Shown: positions 9,072-16,289 of the stretch, piece after piece | Numbering within the stretch: position 1 is the first letter of the stretch | Layout of the letters: every line of letters starts with the position of its first letter | From: an uncultured Flavobacteriales bacterium | Lineage (GTDB): Bacteria; Bacteroidota; Bacteroidia; Flavobacteriales_G; Salibacteraceae | Direction: 5' to 3' | DNA length: 64,000 bases | NCBI GenBank assembly: GCA_943788725.1 | Contig: CALSRJ010000003.1 | Span: 1 to 64,000, forward strand | Notes under the pieces: model-generated | What the model was told of the DNA's origin: nothing | Databases searched by the model: none | The model's input: the letters and a program-made list of their open reading frames with translations, nothing else | Made by a program: the position numbers and the translations under genes

Positions 9072-9773
9072 TCAGACCAATGCGGGGCACGCGATTGAAG
9101 CAATGGAAAGTCGTACATCTGGCACCTCGAGCAAAGCTGAAGCACAAGCCTCCAAGGTTGCTCCAGTAGTAACAACATCATCCACCAGAAGGACGTGCTT
9201 TCCTGCAATGCGTTCTACTTCCACAGCTTTGAAGAGCGACTTTACGTTCAACCAACGCTCATACCTCCCCTTTCGCGTTTGGCTTTCATTCGAAGCGGTA
9301 CGCTTCAGCGCAGGCAAACAATATTCTTTTCCAATCGCCTCCGACAACCCCTCTACAATGGGGTCGCATTGGTTATATCCCCTTTTCCGAAGTTTATCCT
9401 TGTGCAGTGGTACCGGCACAATCAAGTCGATGTCTGAAAAAGGCGTTTTGGCCAATTCGGCTCCGAAGCGCTTGCCCAGCAATCTTCCTACTCCCAATTG
9501 ATGGTTGTACTTCAGGTTGTGGAGCATCTCTTGGACGATTCCCCCTTTGGAAAAGTAGAGGTAGGAAGCAGCGCTTACGACCTGAAGCTTTCCCCAGAAA
9601 ATCTGTTCGATGGGATTGTTGGTTTGCTCCCAATGCTTGGTGGTAGGCAGGTGATCCAGGCAATACTTACAGATGTGTTCTTCGTCTGCGTCCAATGGAG
9701 CTTCACACCCCATGCACTGAATGGGAAAGATGAGGTGACTGAGGTCTTGTATGCAGCGTTGAATGCGTCTCAC
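9072..9773 (-). CDS. ComF family phosphoribosyltransferase-like protein
   Basis: A 233-residue ComF-type protein. The N-terminus has a zinc-ribbon-like pair of cysteine motifs (CMGC ... CKYC). The C-terminal half is a type I phosphoribosyltransferase domain with the PRPP-loop signature HVLLVDDVVTTGATLEAC. Known ComF proteins are needed for natural transformation, where they act with DprA/ComM-like factors; many Gram-negative homologues are not characterised beyond that. The start is GTG and overlaps the upstream gene's stop as GTGA, so translation is probably coupled. No other competence gene lies in this window. Confidence 0.87.
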   Translation of the reverse strand: MRRIQRCIQDLSHLIFPIQCMGCEAPLDADEEHICKYCLDHLPTTKHWEQTNNPIEQIFWGKLQVVSAASYLYFSKGGIVQEMLHNLKYNHQLGVGRLLGKRFGAELAKTPFSDIDLIVPVPLHKDKLRKRGYNQCDPIVEGLSEAIGKEYCLPALKRTASNESQTRKGRYERWLNVKSLFKAVEVERIAGKHVLLVDDVVTTGATLEACASALLEVPDVRLSIASIACPALV

Positions 9774-11965
9774 GGTAACACCACAATGGGGACTACCCCA
9801 TCGCGGTCACCTAAAGTAAGGAAGTACTGTCCCGGCGCTATCGCATCCATTGCAAGGCTTCCCTGCTCAATGACGCCAGATGCAACTCGACGTCCTCGGA
9901 GGTCAACGAACGCATAAGGCACCCGGCCAATGATATCCACCATTAATCGCTCCCCTACTCGGATTGGGTTGGGGTAGACTTTGATAGTGGGACCCTCCGT
10001 TTCGCTCACACCACCGATGACGGCTGAAGCATAAAACCAGGCGGAATCTGAGCCGCATCGATTGAAGGTCACGATCTGGAAATCGACGCCGTCGTCATAC
10101 GGCGGATTGGTAGATCCCGTTTGCCAGATGGTCGCTGAAAATGCATACACGCCAACAATGCTTGTATCCGGAAAGAGCCAAACAATGCCATCGCTCCACT
10201 CTGTGGATGCTTCATAATTGATCCATGAGGAATTGAACCCCGCTTGCTCCCCGGTATACTGTACCACCTTTGGCTGCTTATCTGAAAAGATGGAAATAGA
10301 CCCTTCTATGGCGATGCTTTCATTGAAGTAGGATCCGGAAAAGCCATCGACCATGGACACTGCCGTGACTTGATAGGCGTATTCTCCTGCGTTTAAGACA
10401 CAAGCATCTGTATAATTCACGTCGGTGATCGCAGAAGCGGTCAAACGCTCCCAAGGGCCTTCATTTGCGCTTCGGTAAACATAGTAACCATCCACGTTCG
10501 GATCTGTGCTAGCGATCCATGTGAGGGCGACGTCGAAGGTATCTACCGTATCCACGGCGAGTTGTGCTGGAGGGGCCACGTATTCCATCCGAAGCGAGGG
10601 ATCTCCGAGCAAAGCCACGTGCACAAATCTTCCGCCATAGCTCGAGTAGAAGGTCGTATTGTTTCCTTGGGTCAGCATGGCGCAATCACCTATGCTCGCT
10701 CCCAATCCCATGGGGTGATAGTACCACCAAGGCCTTCCGGCCCAGCTGATGCTCATGGTGCGTCCTTGTGCCAATGCAGAGCGCATAAAGTTGTCGCTGC
10801 GATCCCAATCTCCAAAGTAGCTTCCAAACAGCATGGTAAAACCCGTCAGCAAGGAATCGCCTGAGAGTTGCGTTGAGGTACCGATACCGCTGGCCGATTC
10901 ATGGGAGCCCCCGCCGCAGCCATAAGAAAACAAATAGCCTTCGGAGGCCAAAGTGCTTCGGTAGTCGGTTGAGAAAATACTATCCTTCCCGACCAAGGGA
11001 GAGAAATTACGCCAGCCATTGGATCCAAAGGCTTCGCCGCCAAATCCTCCGAAGTTATCGTCGATCAACCCCCGTTTGGGAAGGGTCCATTGGGCATGTT
11101 TATAAGCATGGGTCCGATCCAGGTATGCCTTCGTAAGGGCCACTTCGTCTGCTGCGAAGTGCGTGAGGTTTGCCATGTCAACCCTCCCCAATCTGAGCTC
11201 GGGTTTTGTGTTCCCAGGAATGATGCTCTGATCGTATTTACCATCTCCAATGACATTGTCATTCCTTGGGTCATTGGCGTTGGCATTGTTGACCACATTG
11301 TCGGTCCAAGTTCCATCCATATCCGCGTAGAACACATCGGCCGGCCAAGCTCCTTGGTGATCGGGTACATGCCCATCGGGTGCGAGGTTTCCGGAGTAGG
11401 GAACAGGAACGTGTCCAAGCACAAACACCATGGCGAGGTTGGGCAAGGCATCGTACGCGTCTGTGATCAAACTTTTCACGTAAGTAACCGAGGTGTCTGG
11501 GTCAACAGAAATTACTTGCGTGCGGAACCCCTCTCCTCGATAATCCATAGCCAATGTGGCCACCTCATTGGGCAATGCACTCAGAATATTGGATGCCACG
11601 AGGATCAGGGCATCGCCTCGATCGTGTTCGAGGTGAGCACGCACAGCAGCCCTCACATAGCCATAGCCAGAATAGGTGCCCGAATTTTTAAGGACGCGAT
11701 AGTCGTACACAACACCTTCTTGGATGGTCGTATCCAGAAAAGATTCCCCGAGAAATACAGCCATTGGGGTACCCCAATTCGCGTCGCTTACCAGCTTCCT
11801 AGCAATAGCATAGCTCACTGCATTGGCATCCGCATCCCAAGACAGCTCGATGGCATTTTGCGAGGGCAAGGCTTCAGCTTCAACGCGCACTGTGTAATTG
11901 AGCGAGGTTTGCGCCCCCGCGAAAGTCGATGCAATCAGAAAGAGGGTGGTGAAGAGAGTTCTCAT
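9770..11965 (-). CDS. C25-peptidase-like T9SS-secreted protein with fibronectin III domain
   Basis: 731 residues starting at the ATG that opens a signal peptide (MRTLFTTLFLIASTFAGAQ); a longer in-frame extension to 12202 overlaps the upstream gene and is rejected. After an FN3-like N-terminal domain comes a gingipain-like (peptidase C25) region: FVLGHVPVPYSG, PADVFYADMDGTW and RLGRVDM follow the family pattern. Where active members have a His-Gly and later a Cys, this protein reads LFSYGCGGGSHES and FTMLFGSYFGDW, so the usual His/Cys dyad appears replaced. A second FN3 domain follows (DVALTWIASTDPNVDGYYVYR), then a weak C-terminal sorting-like domain (KVYPNPIRVGERLMVDI ... GQYFLTLGD). It may be an inactive surface homologue. 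It lies in a run with the kinase upstream and comF downstream. Confidence 0.78.
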   Translation of the reverse strand: MRTLFTTLFLIASTFAGAQTSLNYTVRVEAEALPSQNAIELSWDADANAVSYAIARKLVSDANWGTPMAVFLGESFLDTTIQEGVVYDYRVLKNSGTYSGYGYVRAAVRAHLEHDRGDALILVASNILSALPNEVATLAMDYRGEGFRTQVISVDPDTSVTYVKSLITDAYDALPNLAMVFVLGHVPVPYSGNLAPDGHVPDHQGAWPADVFYADMDGTWTDNVVNNANANDPRNDNVIGDGKYDQSIIPGNTKPELRLGRVDMANLTHFAADEVALTKAYLDRTHAYKHAQWTLPKRGLIDDNFGGFGGEAFGSNGWRNFSPLVGKDSIFSTDYRSTLASEGYLFSYGCGGGSHESASGIGTSTQLSGDSLLTGFTMLFGSYFGDWDRSDNFMRSALAQGRTMSISWAGRPWWYYHPMGLGASIGDCAMLTQGNNTTFYSSYGGRFVHVALLGDPSLRMEYVAPPAQLAVDTVDTFDVALTWIASTDPNVDGYYVYRSANEGPWERLTASAITDVNYTDACVLNAGEYAYQVTAVSMVDGFSGSYFNESIAIEGSISIFSDKQPKVVQYTGEQAGFNSSWINYEASTEWSDGIVWLFPDTSIVGVYAFSATIWQTGSTNPPYDDGVDFQIVTFNRCGSDSAWFYASAVIGGVSETEGPTIKVYPNPIRVGERLMVDIIGRVPYAFVDLRGRRVASGVIEQGSLAMDAIAPGQYFLTLGDRDGVVPIVVLP

Positions 11966-12029
11966 GCTTACGAGTTGAGGATTAGAAAGGTAGGCAATTA
12001 TCCCTGCTGCACAAGCCTTCAGGCACCCG

Positions 12030-12905
12030 TCAAGTGAAGCGGAGCAGTGTAGATCGAACTTGCTGTACGTATGAAGATCCGAACAGATTGACATGCACCA
12101 GCAGCGGATAGAGGTTGGCCACTTCCGTTCCTTCGCGCCAATTGGGGTCGAGTGGGTAGTGTGTGCGATACCCATCAAATACGTGGGGCTGAAATCCGCC
12201 AAAGAGCTGCATCATACCCAGGTCCATGTAGCGATGGCCGTAGTAAACGGCAGGGTCAAACAACGCAGGGAGGCCGCCTTTGACAACCATGTAGTTTCCA
12301 GCCCAGAGGTCACCGTGAAGCAAAGCTGGAGGCTCTTCTGGGAAATGTTCTTCCAAGGAGCCGTACAGGCGTTCAAAAAGCGAAATGTCATTCTTATCCA
12401 TCCATCCAGCGTCCACCGCTTTTTCCAGCATGGGATCTAGCCTTTGGGAGATAAAGAAATCCGCCCACCTTTCCATGGGGTCGTTCCATTGCGGGAGACT
12501 GCCGATGAAGTTATCGTCTTCGAGGCCGAATTGGGACTGGGTTTGCCGGTGCATGGCTGCGAGTGCAGCAGCGAAACGTTGATCTGTAGTTTCAGATGAA
12601 ATTCCTTTTTCTAAGCATTCCATGACCAATACGGCATGATCGCCTTGGTAGGAAATGCCGTAGGCTTTAGGAACAAGGAAAGAGGATTCGGCCCGGAGCA
12701 GATCCAGTCCAGCTATTTCGCGCTCAAACATAAAAGGGTAACGCTCTGCGTGGTTCACTTTTACGAAGAGCTCGCTGGTTGTTGCTGAAACCTGAAAACA
12801 CGCATTGATGCTGCCTCCACCCATTGGGGTAATCGATGCCGGATCAGCCTCTTGATGCCTGACCTCGCGGATGGCATTCACAATACTTGCTTCCGTGGTG
12901 ATCAA
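12030..12905 (-). CDS. Fructosamine kinase family protein
   Basis: About 291 residues. Family motifs visible: GGGSINACFQV (nucleotide loop), ELFVKVN (Lys), LVMECLEKG hinge, LLHGDLWAGNYM (catalytic Asp) and FDPAVYYGHRYMDLGMMQLFGGF (metal-binding Asp). The family phosphorylates sugars attached to amines on glycated proteins or small molecules, marking them for deglycation; bacterial substrates are often ribulosamines or erythrulosamines. Start choice: no ATG is suitable; a TTG at 12905 has an AGGAG five bases upstream, and another TTG at 12926 would lengthen the protein by seven residues. It heads the minus-strand run towards the C25-like gene and is divergent from the glutathione peroxidase gene. 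Confidence 0.85.
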   Translation of the reverse strand: MITTEASIVNAIREVRHQEADPASITPMGGGSINACFQVSATTSELFVKVNHAERYPFMFEREIAGLDLLRAESSFLVPKAYGISYQGDHAVLVMECLEKGISSETTDQRFAAALAAMHRQTQSQFGLEDDNFIGSLPQWNDPMERWADFFISQRLDPMLEKAVDAGWMDKNDISLFERLYGSLEEHFPEEPPALLHGDLWAGNYMVVKGGLPALFDPAVYYGHRYMDLGMMQLFGGFQPHVFDGYRTHYPLDPNWREGTEVANLYPLLVHVNLFGSSYVQQVRSTLLRFT

Positions 12906-12944
12906 AATGCTCCTTTCTTTGTTCAAGGTATTAAATGCACAACA

Positions 12945-13496
12945 ATGAAATCACTTTTTCTCGCACTGACATTCTTCGGCATGGTAGCTAGTGTAGCTCC
13001 AGACCAAACCATTTATCAATTCACGATGAAGAGCATCGAGGGTGAAGACGTCTCCTTGAGCCAATACAGCGGCCAGGTGGTGATGATCGTAAACGTAGCC
13101 AGCAAGTGTGGGCTTACCCCTCAGTATGAAGACCTACAGGCGCTATATGACGAAATGGGCGGCGATGACTTTGTGATCCTCGGCTTTCCGGCCAACAATT
13201 TTATGGGACAAGAGCCCGGCACGGAGGATGAGATCAAGTCGTTCTGCCAGAAAAATTACGGCGTCACTTTTCCAATGTTTTCGAAAATTGAGGTGAAGGG
13301 AAAGGACATCCACCCGTTGTATCAGTTCTTGACAGAAGAGGAAAGGAACGGAAAAGTGGACGCAGATGTCAGTTGGAATTTTCAGAAATTCCTGATTGGA
13401 AAGGACGGTACAGTGCGCGCTTCATTTAGCCCAAGGACAAAGGTGACTGAGCCTGAAGTCAGAGAAATGATCAACACGCTTCTCGAAGAAGGATAG
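12945..13496 (+). CDS. Glutathione peroxidase-family thiol peroxidase, exported
   Basis: 183 residues, starting at the ATG before a signal-peptide-like stretch (MKSLFLALTFFGMVASVAP); a longer frame from 12852 runs into the divergent kinase and is rejected. The active-site tetrad is present: peroxidatic Cys in NVASKCGLTPQY (Cys, not selenocysteine), Gln and Asn in GFPANNFMGQEPG, Trp and Asn in SWNFQKFL. Such Cys-type bacterial enzymes usually take electrons from thioredoxin-like proteins and reduce hydrogen peroxide and lipid peroxides. The N-terminus suggests a periplasmic location. It is followed by a tRNA gene with its own promoter. Confidence 0.9.
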   Translation: MKSLFLALTFFGMVASVAPDQTIYQFTMKSIEGEDVSLSQYSGQVVMIVNVASKCGLTPQYEDLQALYDEMGGDDFVILGFPANNFMGQEPGTEDEIKSFCQKNYGVTFPMFSKIEVKGKDIHPLYQFLTEEERNGKVDADVSWNFQKFLIGKDGTVRASFSPRTKVTEPEVREMINTLLEEG

Positions 13497-13500
13497 TTTT

Positions 13501-13508
13501 TATATTTG
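13501..13508 (+). promoter_or_regulatory. -7 promoter box for tRNA-Ala (TATATTTG)
   Basis: A perfect TAnnTTTG box 21 bases before the first base of the tRNA, with a T-rich stretch upstream. It starts just after the peroxidase stop codon. Confidence 0.5.
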
Positions 13509-13528
13509 CCGTCCTTTAAAAGGAAAGC

Positions 13529-13603
<75 letters not shown>

Positions 13604-13610
13604 CACATTA

Positions 13611-13640
13611 AGCCCCTCATACCGAGGGGCTTTTTTTTTC
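13611..13640 (+). terminator. Rho-independent terminator of the tRNA gene
   Basis: Stem AGCCCCTC/GAGGGGCT with a five-base loop, followed by eight more Ts, seven bases after the tRNA. Confidence 0.88.
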
Positions 13641-13645
13641 GCGTT

Positions 13646-13855
13646 ATGGATTACTACGTCTATATACTAGAAAGTGAGGTGACGGGCTCGTTTTACATCG
13701 GGCAAACTCAGGACATTGATGCACGATTGGAGAAGCATAACAAGGGCTATGTAAAATCAACCAAGGCAAAGCGACCCTGGAAGCTCGTCTAAACCCAAAC
13801 TTTGAAGTCAAGATCAAAAGCAGTCAAACGAGCGATGTATTTGAAATTCTTCTAA
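13646..13855 (+). pseudogene. GIY-YIG endonuclease-like gene broken by an in-frame stop
   Basis: The ATG at 13646 opens a typical small GIY-YIG domain: MDYYVYILESEVTGSFYIGQ, then DIDARLEKHNKG and KRPWKLV. A TAA at 13790-13792 stops it after 48 residues, about half the usual 80-90. Reading on in the same frame gives TLKSRSKAVKRAMYLKFF before the next stop at 13855, which matches the usual C-terminal pattern (..sEAmkRE..lK), so the TAA looks like a nonsense mutation of what is normally a Tyr codon. The IS3 element begins 19 bases after the second stop. Intact members are single-domain nucleases of unclear role that are frequent in Bacteroidota. Confidence 0.75.
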
Positions 13856-13924
13856 AAAAACCGACTCTTTTCCTGTAAATACCCCATTTGTTAGGACAGT
13901 TTCCATTCAAATTTAGGTTAATAA

Positions 13925-14746
13925 TCATGCCGCTTGTTTAGCGTATATTTCTGCAGGTATTTCGTAGTCCAGAGCCTCATGTCTTCTTGCGTGATTGTAG
14001 TAGTTGAAGTATTCAGCTAATAACAGGTAGAGATCCATTCCGTCTTTGGGTGGGTTTAAGTAGAGCTTCTCATACTTCACATTCCGCCACAGTCGTTCGA
14101 TGAAGGCATTATCAGTAGCTCTTCCTTTTCCATCCATACTCAGGCGTATTTCTTGACTCAAGACATAGGATGAGAACTCCTCTGAGGTAAACTGACTTCC
14201 CTGATCTGTGTTAATGATTTCGGGCTTGCCACGGAGCCTTATAGCTTCCTCTAGGCATTCCTTACACCAGTTAGCGTCCATGCTATTAGACACACTCCAG
14301 TTGAGCACATACCGACTGTGCAAATCAATGATAGCCACTAGATACATGTACCCCTTCTTCATTGGGATGTAGGTGATGTCAATTGCCCAGACTTGATTCT
14401 TTCGGTCAATGGTTAAGTTGCGAAGCAAATAAGGGAACACCGGATGGCTCTTGCATCTTCTGGATGTGTGCCTACCCGGCATTACCGCTTGTAAACCCAT
14501 AACCTTGTAATAGAGGCGTTCGATTCGATTCCTACTCACCTGATAGCCCTTATCACGTCTCAACCATATATGCATCCTCTTTGCGCCTTTAAATGGGTGA
14601 TGCAGATAGTGCTCATCCATCTCGCGCATGAGTTCCAGGTTGAGTTTGCTTTCACCTTTGGGCTTGTAATACAACCCTGATCGGTGCACCGAAAGTGCTT
14701 TACTTTGCTTCACAACACTGAGTTTTGAATGACCCTTGCGTATCAT
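13925..14746 (-). CDS. IS3-family transposase OrfB (DDE integrase domain)
   Basis: 273 residues from the ATG at 14746; in normal IS3 elements this part is made as an OrfAB fusion by a -1 frameshift. An HTH_21-like N-terminal segment (HRSGLYYKPKG ... HPFKGAKRMHIWLRRDKGYQVSRNRIERLY) precedes the rve catalytic core. The DDE residues are visible: D in WAIDITYIPM, D in INTDQGSQFTS and E in NAFIERLWRNVKYE, the last 35 residues after the second D as usual. The frame is complete to a C-terminus of normal type, so OrfB itself seems intact, but its partner OrfA is broken and transposition is probably lost unless another copy supplies it. Confidence 0.9.
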   Translation of the reverse strand: MIRKGHSKLSVVKQSKALSVHRSGLYYKPKGESKLNLELMREMDEHYLHHPFKGAKRMHIWLRRDKGYQVSRNRIERLYYKVMGLQAVMPGRHTSRRCKSHPVFPYLLRNLTIDRKNQVWAIDITYIPMKKGYMYLVAIIDLHSRYVLNWSVSNSMDANWCKECLEEAIRLRGKPEIINTDQGSQFTSEEFSSYVLSQEIRLSMDGKGRATDNAFIERLWRNVKYEKLYLNPPKDGMDLYLLLAEYFNYYNHARRHEALDYEIPAEIYAKQAA

Positions 14747-14769
14747 CTTTCTTCGTTCTGCTAATGGTC

Positions 14770-15045
14770 TTAGCGCAAGGCTTCTTTTAAAAAATCATTC
14801 TCGATTTTAAGCTCACCTATCGTCTTGAGCAAGCGATCCTTCTATTTCTCAGCTTCACTTTTCTTGTCCTTTTTTCAAGACTCAAAAACGTCACTAGCGC
14901 TTTCTAAAAAATCCTTCTTCCATGCGCTAATTTGAGTAGGTTGAAGCTCATACTTTTGAGCTAGTTCAGCTAAACTACTTCGCTCTTTGATTGCCTCTAG
15001 TACCACTTTGGTCTTGAAGCTCGATGTGAATTTTCTTCGTGTCAT
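14770..15045 (-). pseudogene. IS3-family OrfA with two nonsense codons
   Basis: From the ATG at 15045 the frame reads MTRRKFTSSFKTKVVLEAIK followed by ELAQKYELQPTQISAWKKDF, a typical Transposase_8 helix-turn-helix. A TGA stands at 14877-14875 (codon 57) and a TAG at 14844-14842 (codon 68); between and after them the frame still reads like OrfA (KKDKKSEAEK, then KDRLLKTIGELKIENDFLKE, a leucine-zipper-like tail) to a natural TAA at 14770. The two stops in otherwise well-preserved sequence show recent decay. It should normally bind the element's ends and be fused to OrfB by frameshifting. Confidence 0.85.
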
Positions 15046-15095
15046 ATTACAGTAAATTTATTCATTAAACTTACTGTCCGAATTCTTGGGGTATC

Positions 15096-15323
15096 TACAA
15101 TCCTACTTTTAATAGGGTAATGCTCGATATAAATTTTTCGCAGCTACCTCGAACTCTGGAGCTTGAAATTTATAATCTACATGGGCAGCTTTTAGAGAGT
15201 AGACCAGTCCTTTCGCAAGAACACTTGGCGGTCGATTTGCGTCAATTTTCGCCTGGGGCTTATCTGTTTTTCATCAAGGATGATTTGGGTGGTGTTCATG
15301 CGACGAGGGTAATAAAACTTTAA
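15096..15323 (+). pseudogene. T9SS sorting-domain remnant of a truncated secreted protein
   Basis: Directly after the IS right end the frame reads YNPTFNRVMLDINFS, then LELEIYNLHGQLLESRPVL, VDLRQFSPGAYLFFIKDDLG and a terminal TRVIKL. This is the last 75 or so residues of a T9SS type A sorting domain starting at its (P)NPT motif. No N-terminal part exists on the other side of the IS, which instead carries the GIY-YIG remnant, so the body of the gene was lost. An ATG at 15120 could open a 67-residue frame, but without signal peptide or cargo it is unlikely to be functional. Confidence 0.8.
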
Positions 15324-15514
15324 AGATGAATCCGTTCGCGCACAAGGCCGGCTTCATTACCGAATGAATAGCGCATTTTATTGTAAATGATTGCTCTGTT
15401 CTGCTCCAAGTTCTCTCATTTTATTAAGTAATAAGAAGATCACTTTTAAGTCGAAAAAGGGGTCTGGGTGCTGGCTAAGAGCCAATTCACCAGAGCCGGA
15501 GAATGGAAGTATTA

Positions 15515-16174
15515 TCAGGTCAGCTCGTGCATCTGCTCGTTACTGATGATGTGCACCCCTTTTTCAGGCTGCTTCGCGTAATGAAGCATGCTCATGGCCA
15601 CTTGAACGTCGTAAATCGCCTTGCTACTCTTAGGGGTTAAGAAGCTAAGTGCACGCATCGCAATTTTACCCACGGTTTCTCCAAAACGAAATTCCTCCCG
15701 GTCACCGAGAAGCATGCTCGGACGATAGATATAGATGCTACGGATCTTCGTGAGCTTGTGCAATTCCGACTCCATATTGCCCTTAACGCGACTGTAGAAA
15801 ACCATTGCTTTAGAATTGGCACCCGCCGCGCTGACCACATGAAATTGGGGTGTCTTAGCGCGCTGGGTAAATACGGCTAACTTGAGCACATAGTCGAAGT
15901 CAACAAGCTTGAAGGCTACCTTGCTCCGCGCCTTACGCATGGTCGTTCCTAGGCAGCAGAAGGTAGCATCCACGCTGATCGGAATGTCTCGTTCCGTCAG
16001 GTTGTCCCAATCGATGATCTTCTCAGAAAGTTTGGGGTGTTCAACATCGCCTTTTCTTCGAACCAGCGAAGTCACCTTGCCCGTGTCGGGGTCGTTCAAT
16101 AAAAGATGGCGCAATTGCTTTCCCACCAATCCTGTGGCGCCGGCAATGAGGTAGTGTTTCTTATTTCCAATCAC
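15515..16174 (-). CDS. NAD(P)-binding Rossmann-fold protein (atypical SDR, HTATIP2/YbjT-like)
   Basis: 219 residues from the GTG at 16174, giving MIGNKKHYLIAGATGLVG; a TTG at 16198 would add eight residues. The N-terminal GATGLVGxxL is the dinucleotide-binding loop of atypical short-chain dehydrogenases. DATFCCLGTTMRKARSK and FHVVSAAGANS with YSRVKGNMES (the YxxxK-like pair) match the TIP30/HTATIP2-type group, a family of NADPH-binding proteins whose reaction in bacteria is unknown. It is cytoplasmic. Upstream on the same strand TACCTTTA, one base off the -7 consensus, ends four bases before the GTG. It sits alone between the IS scar and ispG. Confidence 0.8.
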   Translation of the reverse strand: MIGNKKHYLIAGATGLVGKQLRHLLLNDPDTGKVTSLVRRKGDVEHPKLSEKIIDWDNLTERDIPISVDATFCCLGTTMRKARSKVAFKLVDFDYVLKLAVFTQRAKTPQFHVVSAAGANSKAMVFYSRVKGNMESELHKLTKIRSIYIYRPSMLLGDREEFRFGETVGKIAMRALSFLTPKSSKAIYDVQVAMSMLHYAKQPEKGVHIISNEQMHELT

Positions 16175-16289
16175 GGGGTAAAGGTAAGTATCAGCCAATA
16201 GCTGTCGGCCCTTCGTATAAATGGCCAGTTAATTTAAAACGTGTAGTAGCTCAAATAAAAAAGAAATTTCCTAGCTCCTAGCCCCTAAC

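Larger units (their letters stand above)
13874..15099 (-). mobile_element. IS3-family insertion sequence, decayed, with terminal inverted repeats
   Basis: A 1,226-bp element. Its ends are TGTAAATACCCCA at 13874-13886 and, inverted, TGTAGATACCCCA at 15099-15087 (12 of 13 bases match), starting with TG as in IS3 elements. A second matching block GGACAGT sits at the same distance (20 bases) inside both ends, so the inverted repeat spans about 27 imperfect bases. It holds an intact-looking orfB and an orfA with two stops, both on the minus strand. No clean 3-4 bp target duplication is seen (TTCC at left against ATCC at right). The flanks do not belong to one gene, pointing to a deletion next to the element. 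Confidence 0.85.

Noticed and set aside
11090-12037. 315-codon frame on the plus strand
   Set aside because: It lies fully antisense to the C25-like gene and the end of the kinase gene, has no recognisable domain and arises from codon bias of the real genes.
11966-12202. N-terminal extension of the C25-like protein
   Set aside because: It overlaps the kinase gene and would bury the clear signal peptide that starts at 11965.
13793-13795. Stop-codon reassignment as an explanation for in-frame stops near 13.8 and 14.8 kb
   Set aside because: All three stop types terminate normal genes in the window, and the internal stops occur only in IS-associated remnants.
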